Below are positions 8,237 through 18,868 of a stretch of DNA of 64,000 bases, piece after piece. Within the stretch, counting starts at the first letter, position 1; the number at the start of each line of letters is the position of its first letter. The DNA lies in contig CP051229.1 of NCBI GenBank assembly GCA_017792365.1, positions 2,542,001 through 2,606,000 on the forward strand, given 5' to 3'. The notes under the pieces were generated by a model, which did not search any database, was not told the DNA's origin, and was given only the letters and a program-made list of their open reading frames with translations. Source of the stretch: Hyphomonas sp. Lineage in GTDB: Bacteria > Pseudomonadota > Alphaproteobacteria > Caulobacterales > Hyphomonadaceae. The position numbers and the translations under genes were made by a program.

Positions 8237-8902
8237 ATGTCCAGCTGCCTCATCTCGCCATCGATTCTGTCTGCGGACTTTTCGCGGTTGGGCGAAGAGA
8301 TCCGCGCCATCGATGAAGCCGGCGCCGACATGATACATGTCGATGTGATGGACGGCCATTTCGTCCCGAACCTGACGATCGGCCCGGGCGTCGTGAAGGA
8401 CCTTCGACGTCATTCCAATAAGCCGTTTGACGTTCACCTGATGATCTCGCCGGTGGACGCCTACCTTGAGGCGTTCGCTGACGCGGGCGCTGACATCATC
8501 AGCGCGCACCCGGAAGCGGGACCGCATTTCCATCGCACGATCCAGTCGATTAAATCGCTCGGCAGCCGGGCCGGGGCCGCGCTCAATCCGTCAACGCCTG
8601 AGACGGTTCTGGACTACGTCCTCGATGAGCTGGACCTCGTCCTGGTGATGAGCGTGAACCCGGGCTTCGGCGGCCAGTCGTTCATCGACAGCCAGCTGAG
8701 AAAGATCGAAGCGATCCGCGCTATGATCGAGCGCCGGGGCCTCAAGACCATCCTTGAAGTTGATGGCGGCGTGACGCCGAAGAATTCCGCAGCCGTGTTG
8801 TCGGCGGGCGCCAACGCGCTGGTCGCTGGCTCGGCTGTGTTTGGCGGCGGGCCGGACAACTACGCCAGCGCCATTGCCGCGCTGCGGGCAGGCGCGGGTT
8901 GA
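8237..8902 (+). CDS. rpe: Ribulose-phosphate 3-epimerase
   Basis: 221 residues, TIM barrel. It interconverts ribulose 5-phosphate and xylulose 5-phosphate in the pentose phosphate pathway. Diagnostic segments are SPSILSADF at the start, [12 protein letters not shown] (metal-ligand His and catalytic Asp), [16 protein letters not shown] and VDGGV with the phosphate-binding VAGSAVF. Full length. It shares four bases (TTGA) with the downstream heparinase-like gene. Confidence 0.95.
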   Translation: MSSCLISPSILSADFSRLGEEIRAIDEAGADMIHVDVMDGHFVPNLTIGPGVVKDLRRHSNKPFDVHLMISPVDAYLEAFADAGADIISAHPEAGPHFHRTIQSIKSLGSRAGAALNPSTPETVLDYVLDELDLVLVMSVNPGFGGQSFIDSQLRKIEAIRAMIERRGLKTILEVDGGVTPKNSAAVLSAGANALVAGSAVFGGGPDNYASAIAALRAGAG

Positions 8903-10621
8903 GCGAGGCGTCACAATTCCCGTCCGAGCGGGGAGAAACCGGCTTTGAAACGTGGCTGCAATACGCCGGCAAGTCCGGCGAGGTCCCCTCGCATTCTCCG
9001 GTCTACCGCATGAAGCTGGCCGGGCCGACGCCATCGGGATTGAAGGCGCTTCCAAAGGACCCGCGACCGGTCAATCATCGTCGCGGAGAGCAGATACTGG
9101 AGGGCGTATGGCGCTTCGGCGCCTCCAAGGTCGTCACGCCCAAGGGACACGCGCCGTGGGGGCCGCCCTTCCCAAACGCCCATGTCGCTGACTGCATCCA
9201 CCGCTTCCATTGGCTGAGAGACGTAGCCGGGCAGGGCGATGCGGGCACGTCGCGCGCGCGGGCGCTTTGCGTCTCCTGGGTCGACCGCTACGGGAAGTGG
9301 GAGCCGTTCGCCTGGCGCGTCGCGGTGACTGCAGATCGCCTGATCAATCTTCTGTCCGCCGGACCGTGGTTGCTCGGAGGCCTGGAGCCGCAGGCGCGCG
9401 AAGACATGCTGGATGCGCTTGCGCGACACGCGCGCCATCTTCACCTCAGCGGCGACGACGAACCGGATCCCCGGGCCCGGTTCCGGGTCTTCGTTGCGCT
9501 GGCGCTGGCTGGCGCGGCAATGGACCTGCCGGACTATGTGGAGGCCGGCCTTGCAGGTCTGGAACGCGAATGCGCGCGCCAGATCCTCGCCGACGGCGGA
9601 CACGCCACGCGGTCGCCGGAAGCCCTCGCCGAAGCGATGATCGATCTGTCCGCGGTCGAGGATCTCATGCTGCGGCTGGGCCTCAACGCGCCATCCTTCC
9701 TCACCAAGCTGCTCGCCCGCATGGCGCCGATGCTCAGCTTCTTCACCTTTCCGGGCGGCCGGCTGCCGCCGGTCAATGGCGGCGGTGACGGCGCGGGCGG
9801 GCTGAGCGCGGCCGCTCTTGCCGGCCATGGCGATGTCGCGGCGCGGTTTTCCTTCGCGCGTCTGTCCGGGTACCAGAAGATCACCGCTGACCGGCTGACG
9901 GTTCTGATGGATACCGGCGCCGCGCCTGAGCTGGAGCTGGGAGGCCGCGCGCACGCAGGCATACTCGGCCTCCAGATCTTCGACGGGGCGGAGGCGTTGG
10001 TGACGTCCTGCGGCGCCCACGCGTCAATGGCGCCGGTCCTTCGCGAAGCTGCGCGCCGGACGCCTGCGCATTCGACGCTGACTTTGGACGGGCTGGATTC
10101 AGCCGAGTTCGAGCTTTGCGAGGATACGGGATTGCTGGCCCCGATTGGGCCCGAGGGCGTCTCGGCCCGGCGGCTGGAGGAGAATGACCAGCACCTGATC
10201 GAGGGCCAGCATGGCGCGGCGCGCCTCACACGGACTGCTGTGCCGGCGCAGGATCTACGTTTCTCGAGATGGCGCGCGCATCACCGGCGAGGACAGCCTT
10301 TCGCGGCCCGTTTCCGAAACTGCGCCGGTCACCAATCCGGTTGCGCCCTATGCAATCCGGTTTCATCTGCACCCGGATGTTGAGGTGGCGCCGGGCCCGG
10401 ACGACCGGACTGTTTTTCTTGGATTGCCGAGAGAGAAAAAAATCTGGAGATTTCGCGCAGAGACTTTGCCTCTCATCCAAGATTCGCGCTATTGGGGAGA
10501 TGGTGGAGCGAAGGCGACGAAACAGATCGTTGTCTCAGCAGAAGCAAGCGCCTTAGGGGATGGGTCGAAGGCGCCCAATCGGATGCGCTGGGCGTTTTCG
10601 CGAGTGGATTCAGTGGCGTAA
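8899..10621 (+). CDS. Heparinase II/III family protein, interrupted by a frameshift
   Basis: The first frame (8899-10207) gives an alpha-helical N-terminal domain ([19 protein letters not shown]-like region, [11 protein letters not shown]) and the start of the beta domain ([21 protein letters not shown]). The reading then moves to the frame that ends at 10621 ([20 protein letters not shown] to [16 protein letters not shown]). The break lies in the GC repeat GGCGCGGCGCGCC at about 10208-10222 and looks like a one-base error. Whole length would be about 574 residues, normal for the family. A TTG at 8899 overlapping the rpe stop is the likely start. In alphaproteobacteria this gene commonly sits between rsmB and purH. 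The true substrate is unknown; it may act on envelope polysaccharide. Confidence 0.82.
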
Positions 10622-10632
10622 TAGGGGGTTGC

Positions 10633-12549
10633 GTGACAAAACAAGGTACTAACTCGGCTCGGCGTACCGCGATCGAGGTCAAGGCGTTCTGTTTCGGCTT
10701 TGATGTCCTGGCTGGCGTCGTCGCCATGTATCTCGCGCCGGTGATCGTCCAGACCGTGTCCGGGCAAGGCGCCTCACTTAACGTCAACATCTACATGGCC
10801 GCCGCCTTTGCGATCCCGGCCGGCGTCAGTTTCTGGCTCAATGGCGTGCATCGCCAGGTCTGGCGGCACACGTCGATCCGGGACCTTGTGCGGATCGGGC
10901 AGGGCGTGCTCGCCGCGGCATTTCTCTTCATTCCCATCCTTGTCCTAGCGGAAATCAGTACCGGCTATCCCGCCGTCGGCATGCTGCTGCAGATCCCGAT
11001 GTGGATGCTGGTTCTGATCGCGGTTCGCATGTTCGCACGCGGCAGGGCGACCGGCGACCTGGTCAACATTCTCCGGCGCGAGCCGCCAATGGCGCCGCGC
11101 GCGATCGTTGTTGGCCCGACCCAGGCGGTGGCCGAGGCGCTGCGTCTCGCGCGCAAGTCGCCGCTCGGTCCGCCGATCCGGGCGATCGGCATCGTCGAGA
11201 CCGGCGGTCGCAACGTCGGCCGCGACGTTGAAGGCGTGCAGGTGATGGGCGGGCTGGATCAGCTCGCGGGGCTGATTGATCACTACACCGCGCGCTATGG
11301 GGCGCTGCCATGGATCGCGATCGCAGCGCCTCCCGAGGATCGCCAGACGATGGAGGCTGCGCTGGCCGTGGCTTCGGCGCGCAAGCTGACATTGCTGCGC
11401 ATGGCGTTGCACGGGAACGCTGCGCTGATGCCGGTGCGCGCGGCCGATCTTTTGGCGCGGCCGGAACGTCGGCTTGATTCTGAACCGGTGGCGGATCTGG
11501 TTTCCGGCGCCCGGGTCTTCATCACCGGCGGCGGCGGCACGATCGGCGGCGAACTCGCGCGCCAGTGTGCGGCGCTCGGACCGGCGGAACTGACGATCTA
11601 TGACTCTTCGGAGTTCAACGTGTTCGAGATCGATCAGGAGCTGTCGCGTTCGTTCCCGAACGTCCATCGACGGGTGGTGATCGGCGATGTGCGCGATGAA
11701 GCCCGGCTTGAGCAGGCGATGGCGGAAGCCGCGCCGGATGTCGTGATCCATGCCGCAGCGCTGAAGCACGTGCCGCTGATGGAGATGAACCCCAACGAGG
11801 CGATCCTGACGAACGTGCTCGGCGCCCGCCGCGCAGCGACGATCGCGGCGACCCTGGGCGTCAAGTCGTTTACCTTCATCTCGACCGACAAGGCGGTGAA
11901 CCCGTGCAACGTCATGGGCGCGACCAAGCGCGCCGCCGAGTTGTTCCTGCAGGCGTATGCGCCGACGGCCCCCGGGACGCGGTTCTCGCTGGTTCGGTTT
12001 GGCAACGTTTTGGGCTCGAAGGGCTCCGTGGCGCCGCTGTTCGAACGCCAGATCGAGGACGGCGGGCCGGTGACGGTGACGCATCCGGAAATGACGCGCT
12101 ACTTCATGAGCGTGGAAGAGGCGTCCGCCCTCGTGCTGCAGGCGGCCGCGCTGTCGACCAAGACCGACACGACCGAGGCGATCCTCTACGTGCTCGATAT
12201 GGGCGATCCGGTCCGCATCATGGACCTTGCGGAGAAGATGATCCGCATGAAGGGCCTGACCCCCGGGCGGGACATCATGATCCGTTCGACGGGACCGCGG
12301 GCGGGGGAGAAACTCACCGAGACGGTGTTCTACCAGCGCGAACAGGTGTCCCAGACCTCCGTCGATGGCGTGCTTGAGGTGATGCACAGCACCAGACCGC
12401 CGATTGCGGATGTCCAGGCGAGGCTCGATGCGATCATCTCACATGCTTCCCGCCGCGACCCGCAGGCCTCGCTCAGCATGATGCAGGCGCTGGCCCCCGA
12501 GCTGTTCGACGAGGACGCATGGGGCGAACAGCCAATGCAGGTGCATTAG
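10633..12549 (+). CDS. Membrane nucleoside-diphosphate-sugar 4,6-dehydratase, CapD/PglF/WbpM-like
   Basis: 638 residues from GTG 10633, which lies 12 bases after the previous stop with GGGGG just upstream. Four N-terminal membrane helices (for example LAGVVAMYLAPVIVQTV and GVLAAAFLFIPILVLAE) are followed by a CoA-binding-like domain and a C-terminal extended SDR domain. That domain has FITGGGGTIGGEL for NAD(P). The catalytic segment STDKAVNPCNVMGATKRAAE has Met where ordinary epimerases have Tyr, which is typical of UDP-GlcNAc 4,6-dehydratases (FlaA1/PglF/WbpM). The product would be a 4-keto-6-deoxy sugar for surface polysaccharide, capsule or glycoprotein. It is inserted between the heparinase-like gene and purH. 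Confidence 0.88.
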   Translation: MTKQGTNSARRTAIEVKAFCFGFDVLAGVVAMYLAPVIVQTVSGQGASLNVNIYMAAAFAIPAGVSFWLNGVHRQVWRHTSIRDLVRIGQGVLAAAFLFIPILVLAEISTGYPAVGMLLQIPMWMLVLIAVRMFARGRATGDLVNILRREPPMAPRAIVVGPTQAVAEALRLARKSPLGPPIRAIGIVETGGRNVGRDVEGVQVMGGLDQLAGLIDHYTARYGALPWIAIAAPPEDRQTMEAALAVASARKLTLLRMALHGNAALMPVRAADLLARPERRLDSEPVADLVSGARVFITGGGGTIGGELARQCAALGPAELTIYDSSEFNVFEIDQELSRSFPNVHRRVVIGDVRDEARLEQAMAEAAPDVVIHAAALKHVPLMEMNPNEAILTNVLGARRAATIAATLGVKSFTFISTDKAVNPCNVMGATKRAAELFLQAYAPTAPGTRFSLVRFGNVLGSKGSVAPLFERQIEDGGPVTVTHPEMTRYFMSVEEASALVLQAAALSTKTDTTEAILYVLDMGDPVRIMDLAEKMIRMKGLTPGRDIMIRSTGPRAGEKLTETVFYQREQVSQTSVDGVLEVMHSTRPPIADVQARLDAIISHASRRDPQASLSMMQALAPELFDEDAWGEQPMQVH

Positions 12550-12590
12550 CGAGCTAATCCACACGAAACGGACGTCTCCAACGCGACACG

Positions 12591-12609
12591 CGCGCCCTTG
12601 GCGCGGTTT
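12591..12609 (+). terminator. Weak candidate terminator after the dehydratase gene
   Basis: CGCGCC and GGCGCG form a 6-bp GC stem with a 3-base loop (12591-12605), followed by GTTTCCCTTT. The T tract is poor, so this may only be a weak stop before purH. Confidence 0.3.
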
Positions 12610-12691
12610 CCCTTTGGCCCGCGCAACCGCCGGTGTTAGGTCGGGCCATTCCGGCTTGAGCGTGCCGGGCGGGTAGCATGGGAGATCGGTC

Positions 12692-14299
12692 ATGAGCGCT
12701 GGGAAATCGGCTGATGGCGCCGTCAGGGTCACGCGCGCGCTTATTTCCGTGTCGGACAAGACGGGCCTGATCGATCACGCCAAAAGGCTGGCGGCGCACG
12801 GGGTCGAGCTCGTCTCGACGGGCGGTACGTCCAAGGCCCTCAAGGAAGCGGGGCTTGCGGTGAAGGACGTCTCGGAGCTGACCGGCTTTCCCGAGATGAT
12901 GGACGGACGCGTCAAGACGCTTCACCCGGCGGTCCACGGCGGGTTGCTGTTCCGGCGCGACATCGACGCCCACGTCGCTGCGGCGAACGAGCACGGCATC
13001 GTCCCGATCGATCTCGTCTGGATCAATCTTTATCCCTTCGAAGCGACGCTGCAGTCGGGCGCGGGCTTTGATGACTGCATCGAGAACATCGATATCGGCG
13101 GCCCCGCCATGCTGCGCGCAGCGGCGAAGAATGCCGAGTTCGTCGCCGTTTGCACCGACCAGGATGACGTGACCGCCGCGCTGGAGGAGATGGACGCCGC
13201 GAAGGGCGCCGTCTCGCTTGGCCTGCGCCGGCGGTTGGCGGCCAAGACCTATTCGCGGACGGCCGCCTACGACGCCGCAATCTCGACCTGGTATCTGCGC
13301 GAAGTGGACGAACCGGCAGGCGACTGGCGCAGCCTCGGCGGACAACTGAGGCAGACGCTGCGCTATGGCGAGAACCCGCACCAGAAGGCAGCGGTCTATG
13401 CCGGGGCCGAGCCCCGCGCCGGCGTGCTCTCGGCCCGTCAGGTGCAGGGCAAGGAGCTCTCCTACAACAATCTCAATGATACCGACGCGGCCTACGAACT
13501 GGTCGCGGAGTTCGATCCGGCCAAAGGGCCTGCCGTTGCAATCATCAAGCACGCCAACCCGTGCGGCGTCGCGCGCGGCGACAGCCTGCTTGCGGCCTAT
13601 CATGAAGCGCTGGCGTGCGATCGCGAGTCGGCGTTCGGCGGCATCGTCGCGCTCAACGGCCCGCTGGATGCGGCGACTGCCGAGGCGATCACCGAGATCT
13701 TCACGGAAGTCGTCATCGCGCCCGGCGCAGATGATGCGGCGCTGGCGATCTTCGCAAAGAAGAAAAACCTGCGGCTGCTGCTGACCGACGGGCTGCCGGA
13801 CCCTTCCGCGCCGGGTCTCAGCTACCGCAGCATTGCCGGCGGGTTCCTGGTTCAGGATCGCGACGCCGGGCGCATTTCAACTCGCGATCTTAAGATCGTC
13901 ACCAAACGCCAGCCTTCACAGGCGGAGCTCGCGGACATGATGTTCGCCTGGACGGTCGCGAAGCACGTGAAGTCTAACGCCATCGTCTTCGCAAAGGACG
14001 GCGTTACGGCCGCAATCGGGCCCGGCCAGACCAGCCGCGTGGAATCGACGTACGTCGCGGCCCACAAGGCGGAGAAGGCGCGAGCGGCTGCTGGGTGGGA
14101 CGCCGCGCGGACGAAGGGCAGCGCCGTGGCGTCCGAGGCCTTCTTCCCGTTCCCCGATGGACTGCTGGCTGCAGCGGACGCAGGCGCGACAGCCGTGATC
14201 CAGCCGGGCGGATCGGTGCGCGACGACGAGGTGATCGCGGCTGCAGACAAAGCCGGTCTCACGATGGCCTTCACCGGCATGAGGCACTTCCGGCACTGA
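12692..14299 (+). CDS. purH: Bifunctional AICAR formyltransferase / IMP cyclohydrolase
   Basis: 535 residues; the last two steps of de novo IMP synthesis. The N-terminal MGS-like cyclohydrolase domain shows [31 protein letters not shown] and the [16 protein letters not shown] block. The C-terminal transformylase domain shows [12 protein letters not shown], the catalytic [17 protein letters not shown] and the final [11 protein letters not shown] and FTGMRHFRH. Full length and unbroken. GGGAGA precedes the ATG. It is the last gene of the rsmB-to-purH plus-strand run. Confidence 0.97.
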   Translation: MSAGKSADGAVRVTRALISVSDKTGLIDHAKRLAAHGVELVSTGGTSKALKEAGLAVKDVSELTGFPEMMDGRVKTLHPAVHGGLLFRRDIDAHVAAANEHGIVPIDLVWINLYPFEATLQSGAGFDDCIENIDIGGPAMLRAAAKNAEFVAVCTDQDDVTAALEEMDAAKGAVSLGLRRRLAAKTYSRTAAYDAAISTWYLREVDEPAGDWRSLGGQLRQTLRYGENPHQKAAVYAGAEPRAGVLSARQVQGKELSYNNLNDTDAAYELVAEFDPAKGPAVAIIKHANPCGVARGDSLLAAYHEALACDRESAFGGIVALNGPLDAATAEAITEIFTEVVIAPGADDAALAIFAKKKNLRLLLTDGLPDPSAPGLSYRSIAGGFLVQDRDAGRISTRDLKIVTKRQPSQAELADMMFAWTVAKHVKSNAIVFAKDGVTAAIGPGQTSRVESTYVAAHKAEKARAAAGWDAARTKGSAVASEAFFPFPDGLLAAADAGATAVIQPGGSVRDDEVIAAADKAGLTMAFTGMRHFRH

Positions 14300-14399
14300 A
14301 CAGACGGCCGATCGCGATTTCCCGGCTGAGTTGATCCCTTGAGCCTCAACTCGCCCTGTGCGCATCATGCACCCGGACGGACATGCCGGGGAGGGCAAC

Positions 14400-16646
14400 A
14401 TGTCGGAGGCTGCGCGCGATGAGCGGCGCATCGCGGTCGTGTTCATTCACGGCCAGGGCGAACAGCGGCCGATGGAGGATATCGAGGAGCTCGCGCGCAC
14501 CGTCTGCGAGAACGATCCCGAGCTGCGCAATCTACGCGACGGAAGACCGCTGAAAACCTGGACGGTGCCTGACCCGACGATTGGCCTCGCGGACACTGGC
14601 CGGGTGACAACCGATGCCGGCGTGCACCACAGCCGCATCGACTTCCTGGAGTTTTACTGGGCGCACCTGATGACCGGCAACCGCGCCGATCACGTCCTGA
14701 AATGGATCCATGCGCTCCAGAAGCGTCCAAGGCAGGAGGCGCCGGATCGCCTGCGTGTAGTCCGGCAGGGAATCCTGCGCGCGGCTGAAAGCTTTTGCTT
14801 CATCGCGCTGGTCTTCGCGATGCTGGTTGCGTTGATGTTGCCGCTGCCTGATGTGTCCGATGACGCTGATGGACTTTTCGCCGGCATTGCGACCGGCTTT
14901 AGCTGGAGCGAACTGAACGCCGCCTTTGCCTTGAGCTGGCTCGGTCTCGCGGCCACGCTCGCATCGGTCATCTGGATTGTCCTGACTGACATACGCGGGG
15001 GAGGGTGGCGACCTGCGCGCGCCAGAACGCTTCGGCAGCTGAAGGGAGACAGCCGCAGGCGTGGGCGACGCGCCTTGTGGCAGATCATGCTGGCGCCGGT
15101 CTTCTTCCTGCTGCTGGCGATCGGCGCCACCGCGCTTGGACCAACGCTGGAGACAGCCGACCTCCGGTTCGCCATCCTGCCGATGGTGATCGCGTCCGCC
15201 CTGCTTGCCATAATGAGGCTGGTGGCGACTGCGGTCGCTTTCTCGCTTGTGACGGCATTGCTCGCGCTTGCGGCCGCGTTCGGAGCGCCGCTCGATTCCG
15301 CCAACGCTTACGGCGTGCTGTTTCTGGGCGACGCGGCGCTGGCTGACGGCAACTGGCTGACAGGGAAGGACTGGTTGGCGCAACAATCCGCCGAGCTGCG
15401 GACCGCCTTGGGCTATGACTGGCTCTATCCCCGCGCCGGATTGCTGACGCACGCCTTCTTCTTCGTCCAGTTTCTCGCCGGTTGCTGGTTCCTTGCAGGA
15501 CTGAATGAATCGACCGGGGCGCAGAAGCTCGCTGCGGTGCGACTGGCGCTCGCATTGATCTGGATCGCGCTGTCGGTTGCCGCGTCCGTTGTCATGTTCT
15601 GGACCGGCCTTGTGATCCTGCCGGAACACGCGCTTGTGTTCTGGCTCGGCGGGCTGCTGGTATTGATCGTCGTTGGAACCGCAATCCTGTTCAACGCAGC
15701 CAACCAGGCGTTCCTGGTGCCCGTGATGGCGGACTCAGCGCGCTATTTCGGTCGCGAACCTGAGAGCATCGCTGCGCGCGAATCCATTCGCAAGGCTGGC
15801 ATCGCCCTGATGGATCAGTTGCACGGATTGACGCCGAACGCGCGAAGCTATGACCGCATCATCATCGTCGCACATTCGCTTGGATCGGTGGTCGGTTACG
15901 AACTGATCACGGACTATTGGGCACGCCATAGCGGATGCTACCAGATTGACGGCGATCCGATGCTGCAGGCGGCGATCGACGATGTCGACGCGGCCGCTGC
16001 AGAGCTGGGACGGGACCGCACGGTCTCCGATTTGCCGGTGAAACGATATCAGGATGCGCAAGCCGACCTGTGGCGTGCGCTGCGCACCGCGCAGGTCGAT
16101 CAGGACGAGCAGATGCATCCGTGTGCGCCAAGCTGGAAGATCTCCGACTTTGTCACGCTTGGATCGCCGCTGACCTACGCCTCGCTTCTGATGGCCTCGA
16201 GCCGCAAGGATTTCGCTGACCGGCAGGCGGACCGCAAGCTCTACACCTGTCCGCCCACGTGTGTGGACGACGCCATGCCCAGCGGGTGGGACGATCAGCT
16301 CATCGCCCGCCGGCTCACCTATGAACCCCGGCCGGGCAGCCAGAAGTTCGCTCACTCGGCCTGCTTTGGTCCGGTGCGCTGGACCAATCTGTTCTTCCGC
16401 ACGCGACGATTCATCCTCGCCGGCGATCTCATCGGCGGACCCATCTCGAACGCGCGCAACCACGATGGACTGGGGTGGGGCGTGAATGACTGTCCGATGG
16501 ACCACGACGGCACCGGGCAAATGTTCGCGCACATGGAATACTGGAGATCGCGCGCGGCGGCGGATCGAAAGTCGACGGCGGCGCCGATGCCGCCCAAACA
16601 TGTTGCGACACTCGTGTCCGCGCTCCGTCTGTCGGAAACGTTTTGA
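14400..16646 (+). CDS. Large integral-membrane protein with a split alpha/beta-hydrolase fold; function unknown
   Basis: 748 residues from ATG 14400 (GGGGAGGG lies upstream; an alternative ATG is at 14358). It opens with RRIAVVFIHGQGEQRP, a strand plus HG oxyanion motif typical of alpha/beta hydrolases. The nucleophile elbow appears only much later, as IIIVAHSLGSVVGYELI with Ser493. Between them are about eight to ten hydrophobic helices, including FCFIALVFAMLVALMLPL and LALIWIALSVAASVVMFW. After the elbow come ITDYWARHSG, a cytosolic-looking segment with VTLGSPLTYASLLM, and a C-terminal part with NHDGLGWG in which a catalytic His/Asp could lie. This suggests a membrane-embedded lipase or esterase, but no characterised family is recognised. 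It stands alone between purH and a PfpI-like gene. Confidence 0.75.
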   Translation: MSEAARDERRIAVVFIHGQGEQRPMEDIEELARTVCENDPELRNLRDGRPLKTWTVPDPTIGLADTGRVTTDAGVHHSRIDFLEFYWAHLMTGNRADHVLKWIHALQKRPRQEAPDRLRVVRQGILRAAESFCFIALVFAMLVALMLPLPDVSDDADGLFAGIATGFSWSELNAAFALSWLGLAATLASVIWIVLTDIRGGGWRPARARTLRQLKGDSRRRGRRALWQIMLAPVFFLLLAIGATALGPTLETADLRFAILPMVIASALLAIMRLVATAVAFSLVTALLALAAAFGAPLDSANAYGVLFLGDAALADGNWLTGKDWLAQQSAELRTALGYDWLYPRAGLLTHAFFFVQFLAGCWFLAGLNESTGAQKLAAVRLALALIWIALSVAASVVMFWTGLVILPEHALVFWLGGLLVLIVVGTAILFNAANQAFLVPVMADSARYFGREPESIAARESIRKAGIALMDQLHGLTPNARSYDRIIIVAHSLGSVVGYELITDYWARHSGCYQIDGDPMLQAAIDDVDAAAAELGRDRTVSDLPVKRYQDAQADLWRALRTAQVDQDEQMHPCAPSWKISDFVTLGSPLTYASLLMASSRKDFADRQADRKLYTCPPTCVDDAMPSGWDDQLIARRLTYEPRPGSQKFAHSACFGPVRWTNLFFRTRRFILAGDLIGGPISNARNHDGLGWGVNDCPMDHDGTGQMFAHMEYWRSRAAADRKSTAAPMPPKHVATLVSALRLSETF

Positions 16647-16767
16647 ACGCTGGCGGTCGCGACCTTGATCGAGTGGCGCAGGACGTCCTTCGATTCCAGC
16701 GTCAAAGGAACAGTCTGACCTCCGCACCCGTTGCGCAGGCACACACCAGCACAATCGGAGACGCATC

Positions 16768-17358
16768 ATGGAAGACACTGCGACAGGTCGCGGCAAGAAA
16801 CTCGCCATTCTGGCGGCCGACGGGTTCGAGGAATCCGAACTGTTCTCACCCAAGGAGGAAATCGAGAAGCTGGGCGGAGAGGTCGAAGTGATCTCGCTGA
16901 AGTCCGGCGAAATCAAGGGGCTGAAGCACATGGAGTCCGGGAAGTCGATCAAGGTCGACAAGGTGGTGTCGGACGCCGACCCGGACGACTATCATGCGAT
17001 CCTGATTCCCGGCGGGCTGTTCAATCCCGATCAGCTTCGCACCGACGAGCACGCCAAGCGTTTCGCGCGCGCGTTCTTCGAGAAGGGCAAGCCGGTCTTT
17101 TCGATCTGCCACGGGCCGCAGGTGCTGATCTCCGCCGGGCTGGTGGAAGGACGCGAGATGACGTCGGTGAAGGCGGTGCAGAAAGACCTTGAGAACGCCG
17201 GCGCCAAGGTCCGGGATGCTGAGGTCGTGAACGACAATGGCCTTGTGACATCCCGAAACCCTGACGATCTGGACGCCTTCAACAAGGAGATCGGCAAGGA
17301 GTTCGCGCTGGACGCCGGCGACCGTCATCCGGCGCACCGGCAGGGCGTTCTGGCTTAA
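16768..17358 (+). CDS. DJ-1/PfpI family protein
   Basis: 196 residues of the type I glutamine amidotransferase-like fold (YhbO/PfpI group). The nucleophile elbow Cys is in FSICHGPQVLISAG, and the partner acidic residue is in the N-terminal DGFEESELFSP. Relatives have been described as proteases, glyoxalase III or protein/DNA deglycases and protect against carbonyl and general stress; the exact activity cannot be told from sequence. GGAGAC lies just upstream of the ATG. The 120 bases before it hold no gene. Confidence 0.9.
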   Translation: MEDTATGRGKKLAILAADGFEESELFSPKEEIEKLGGEVEVISLKSGEIKGLKHMESGKSIKVDKVVSDADPDDYHAILIPGGLFNPDQLRTDEHAKRFARAFFEKGKPVFSICHGPQVLISAGLVEGREMTSVKAVQKDLENAGAKVRDAEVVNDNGLVTSRNPDDLDAFNKEIGKEFALDAGDRHPAHRQGVLA

Positions 17359-17533
17359 GACCGTCCTATGACGACCGGACGGCGGGCTGGCAGACGAGCC
17401 TGGCCGCCTGCCGGACACTTTTGCGAGCGGAACGACGCAGATCGCCAAGGCCTGTGGCGGCTGCGCCGCTTGCGATGCATGACTTCGCGGCTATGTTGCG
17501 CGCCAAATCATCCAGCGCCCGAAAGCTCTCGCA

Positions 17534-18748
17534 ATGCCTGACGCCCCGAAGAAAGTTGTCCTCGCCTATTCCGGCGGGCTCGATACCTCGATCATCCTGA
17601 AATGGCTGCAGACCGAGCTCGGCTGCGAGGTCGTCACCTTCACCGCGGATCTGGGGCAGGGCGAGGAGGTCGAGCCGGCGCGCAAGAAGGCGGAGCTGAT
17701 GGGGCTGGCGCCGGAGAACATCTATATCGAGGACCTCAGGGAGGAATTCGTCCGGGACTTCGTGTTCCCGATGTTTCGCGCCAACGCTGTCTACGAAGGC
17801 CAATACCTCCTGGGCACGTCCATTGCCCGGCCGCTGATCTCCAAGCGGCTCGTCGAGATTGCGGCTGAAACCGGCGCCGACGCCATCGCGCACGGCGCCA
17901 CGGGGAAGGGCAACGACCAGGTCCGCTTCGAGCTGTCGGCTTATGCGCTCAATCCGAACATCAAGGTGATCGCGCCATGGCGGCACTGGAACTTCAAGTC
18001 GCGCACCGATCTCCTCAACTTTGCTGAGCAGAACCAGATCCCGGTGCCCAAGGACAAGAAGGGCGAGGCGCCGTTTTCGGTGGACGCCAACCTTCTGCAC
18101 TCCTCGTCCGAGGGGAAGGTTCTGGAAGATCCCAACGTCGAGGCGCCGGACTATGTTTACCAGCGCACGATCTCGCCGATGGATGCGCCGGACAAGGTCA
18201 CGGAGATCGAGATCGGGTTCGAGCGCGGCGATGCGGTTTCGATCAACGGCAAGCCGCTGTCGCCAGCGACGCTGCTGACCCAACTGAACCAGCTTGCGCA
18301 TGACAACGGCATCGGCCGTATCGACATCGTCGAGAACCGCTTTGTCGGCATGAAATCGCGCGGCGTCTACGAGACGCCGGGCGGCACCATCCTGCTGGCG
18401 GCGCACCGCGCCATTGAATCGATCACGCTCGACCGCGGGGCAGGTCACCTCAAGGACGAGATGATGCCGCGCTATGCTGAGCTGATCTACAATGGCTTCT
18501 GGTTCGCCCCGGAACGGGAAATGCTTCAGGCGGCGATCGACAAGAGCCAGGAGCATGTCAGCGGCACAGTCCGGCTGAAGCTCTACAAGGGCAATGTCAT
18601 CGTGGTCGGCCGCGCTTCGCCCAATTCACTCTATTCCGAAGCGCACGTTACATTCGAGGACGATGCCGGCGCCTATGACCAGAAGGATGCCGAAGGCTTC
18701 ATCCGCCTCAACGCCCTGCGGCTGCGGCTTCTCGGACAGCGCAAGTAA
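17534..18748 (+). CDS. argG: Argininosuccinate synthase
   Basis: 404 residues. It joins citrulline and aspartate with ATP in arginine biosynthesis. The PP-loop motif [10 protein letters not shown] at the N-terminus binds ATP, and the substrate-binding blocks [42 protein letters not shown] and RGAGHLKDE are all present. Full length. The 175 bases upstream (17359-17533) hold no supported gene and no clear promoter or ARG-box-like repeat. Confidence 0.97.
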   Translation: MPDAPKKVVLAYSGGLDTSIILKWLQTELGCEVVTFTADLGQGEEVEPARKKAELMGLAPENIYIEDLREEFVRDFVFPMFRANAVYEGQYLLGTSIARPLISKRLVEIAAETGADAIAHGATGKGNDQVRFELSAYALNPNIKVIAPWRHWNFKSRTDLLNFAEQNQIPVPKDKKGEAPFSVDANLLHSSSEGKVLEDPNVEAPDYVYQRTISPMDAPDKVTEIEIGFERGDAVSINGKPLSPATLLTQLNQLAHDNGIGRIDIVENRFVGMKSRGVYETPGGTILLAAHRAIESITLDRGAGHLKDEMMPRYAELIYNGFWFAPEREMLQAAIDKSQEHVSGTVRLKLYKGNVIVVGRASPNSLYSEAHVTFEDDAGAYDQKDAEGFIRLNALRLRLLGQRK

Positions 18749-18868
18749 GCCTATGGATTAGGCGCCCAATTGTCGCGCGCTTTGTCACGGCCATATAAGA
18801 CAGCGAAGGCATTGACCTTGCAGACCGTGCGGGCTTGAAGCGCGCTGTCAGCAGGACACGGAATTACG

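Noticed and set aside
10945-12387. Long antisense ORFs such as this 480-residue minus-strand frame, and similar ones opposite argG, gpmA/ribD, acnA and the M23 gene.
   Set aside because: High-GC codon bias leaves the opposite frames open. Their translations are rich in Arg, His and Pro and lack any family motif, while the sense frames are clear genes.
17366-17533. Minus-strand stretch upstream of argG reading [12 protein letters not shown]... that faintly recalls BMFP/UbiK-type proteins.
   Set aside because: No in-frame start codon near the right place, no continuation of the family pattern after about 45 residues, and the longer frame is only an antisense shadow of argG.
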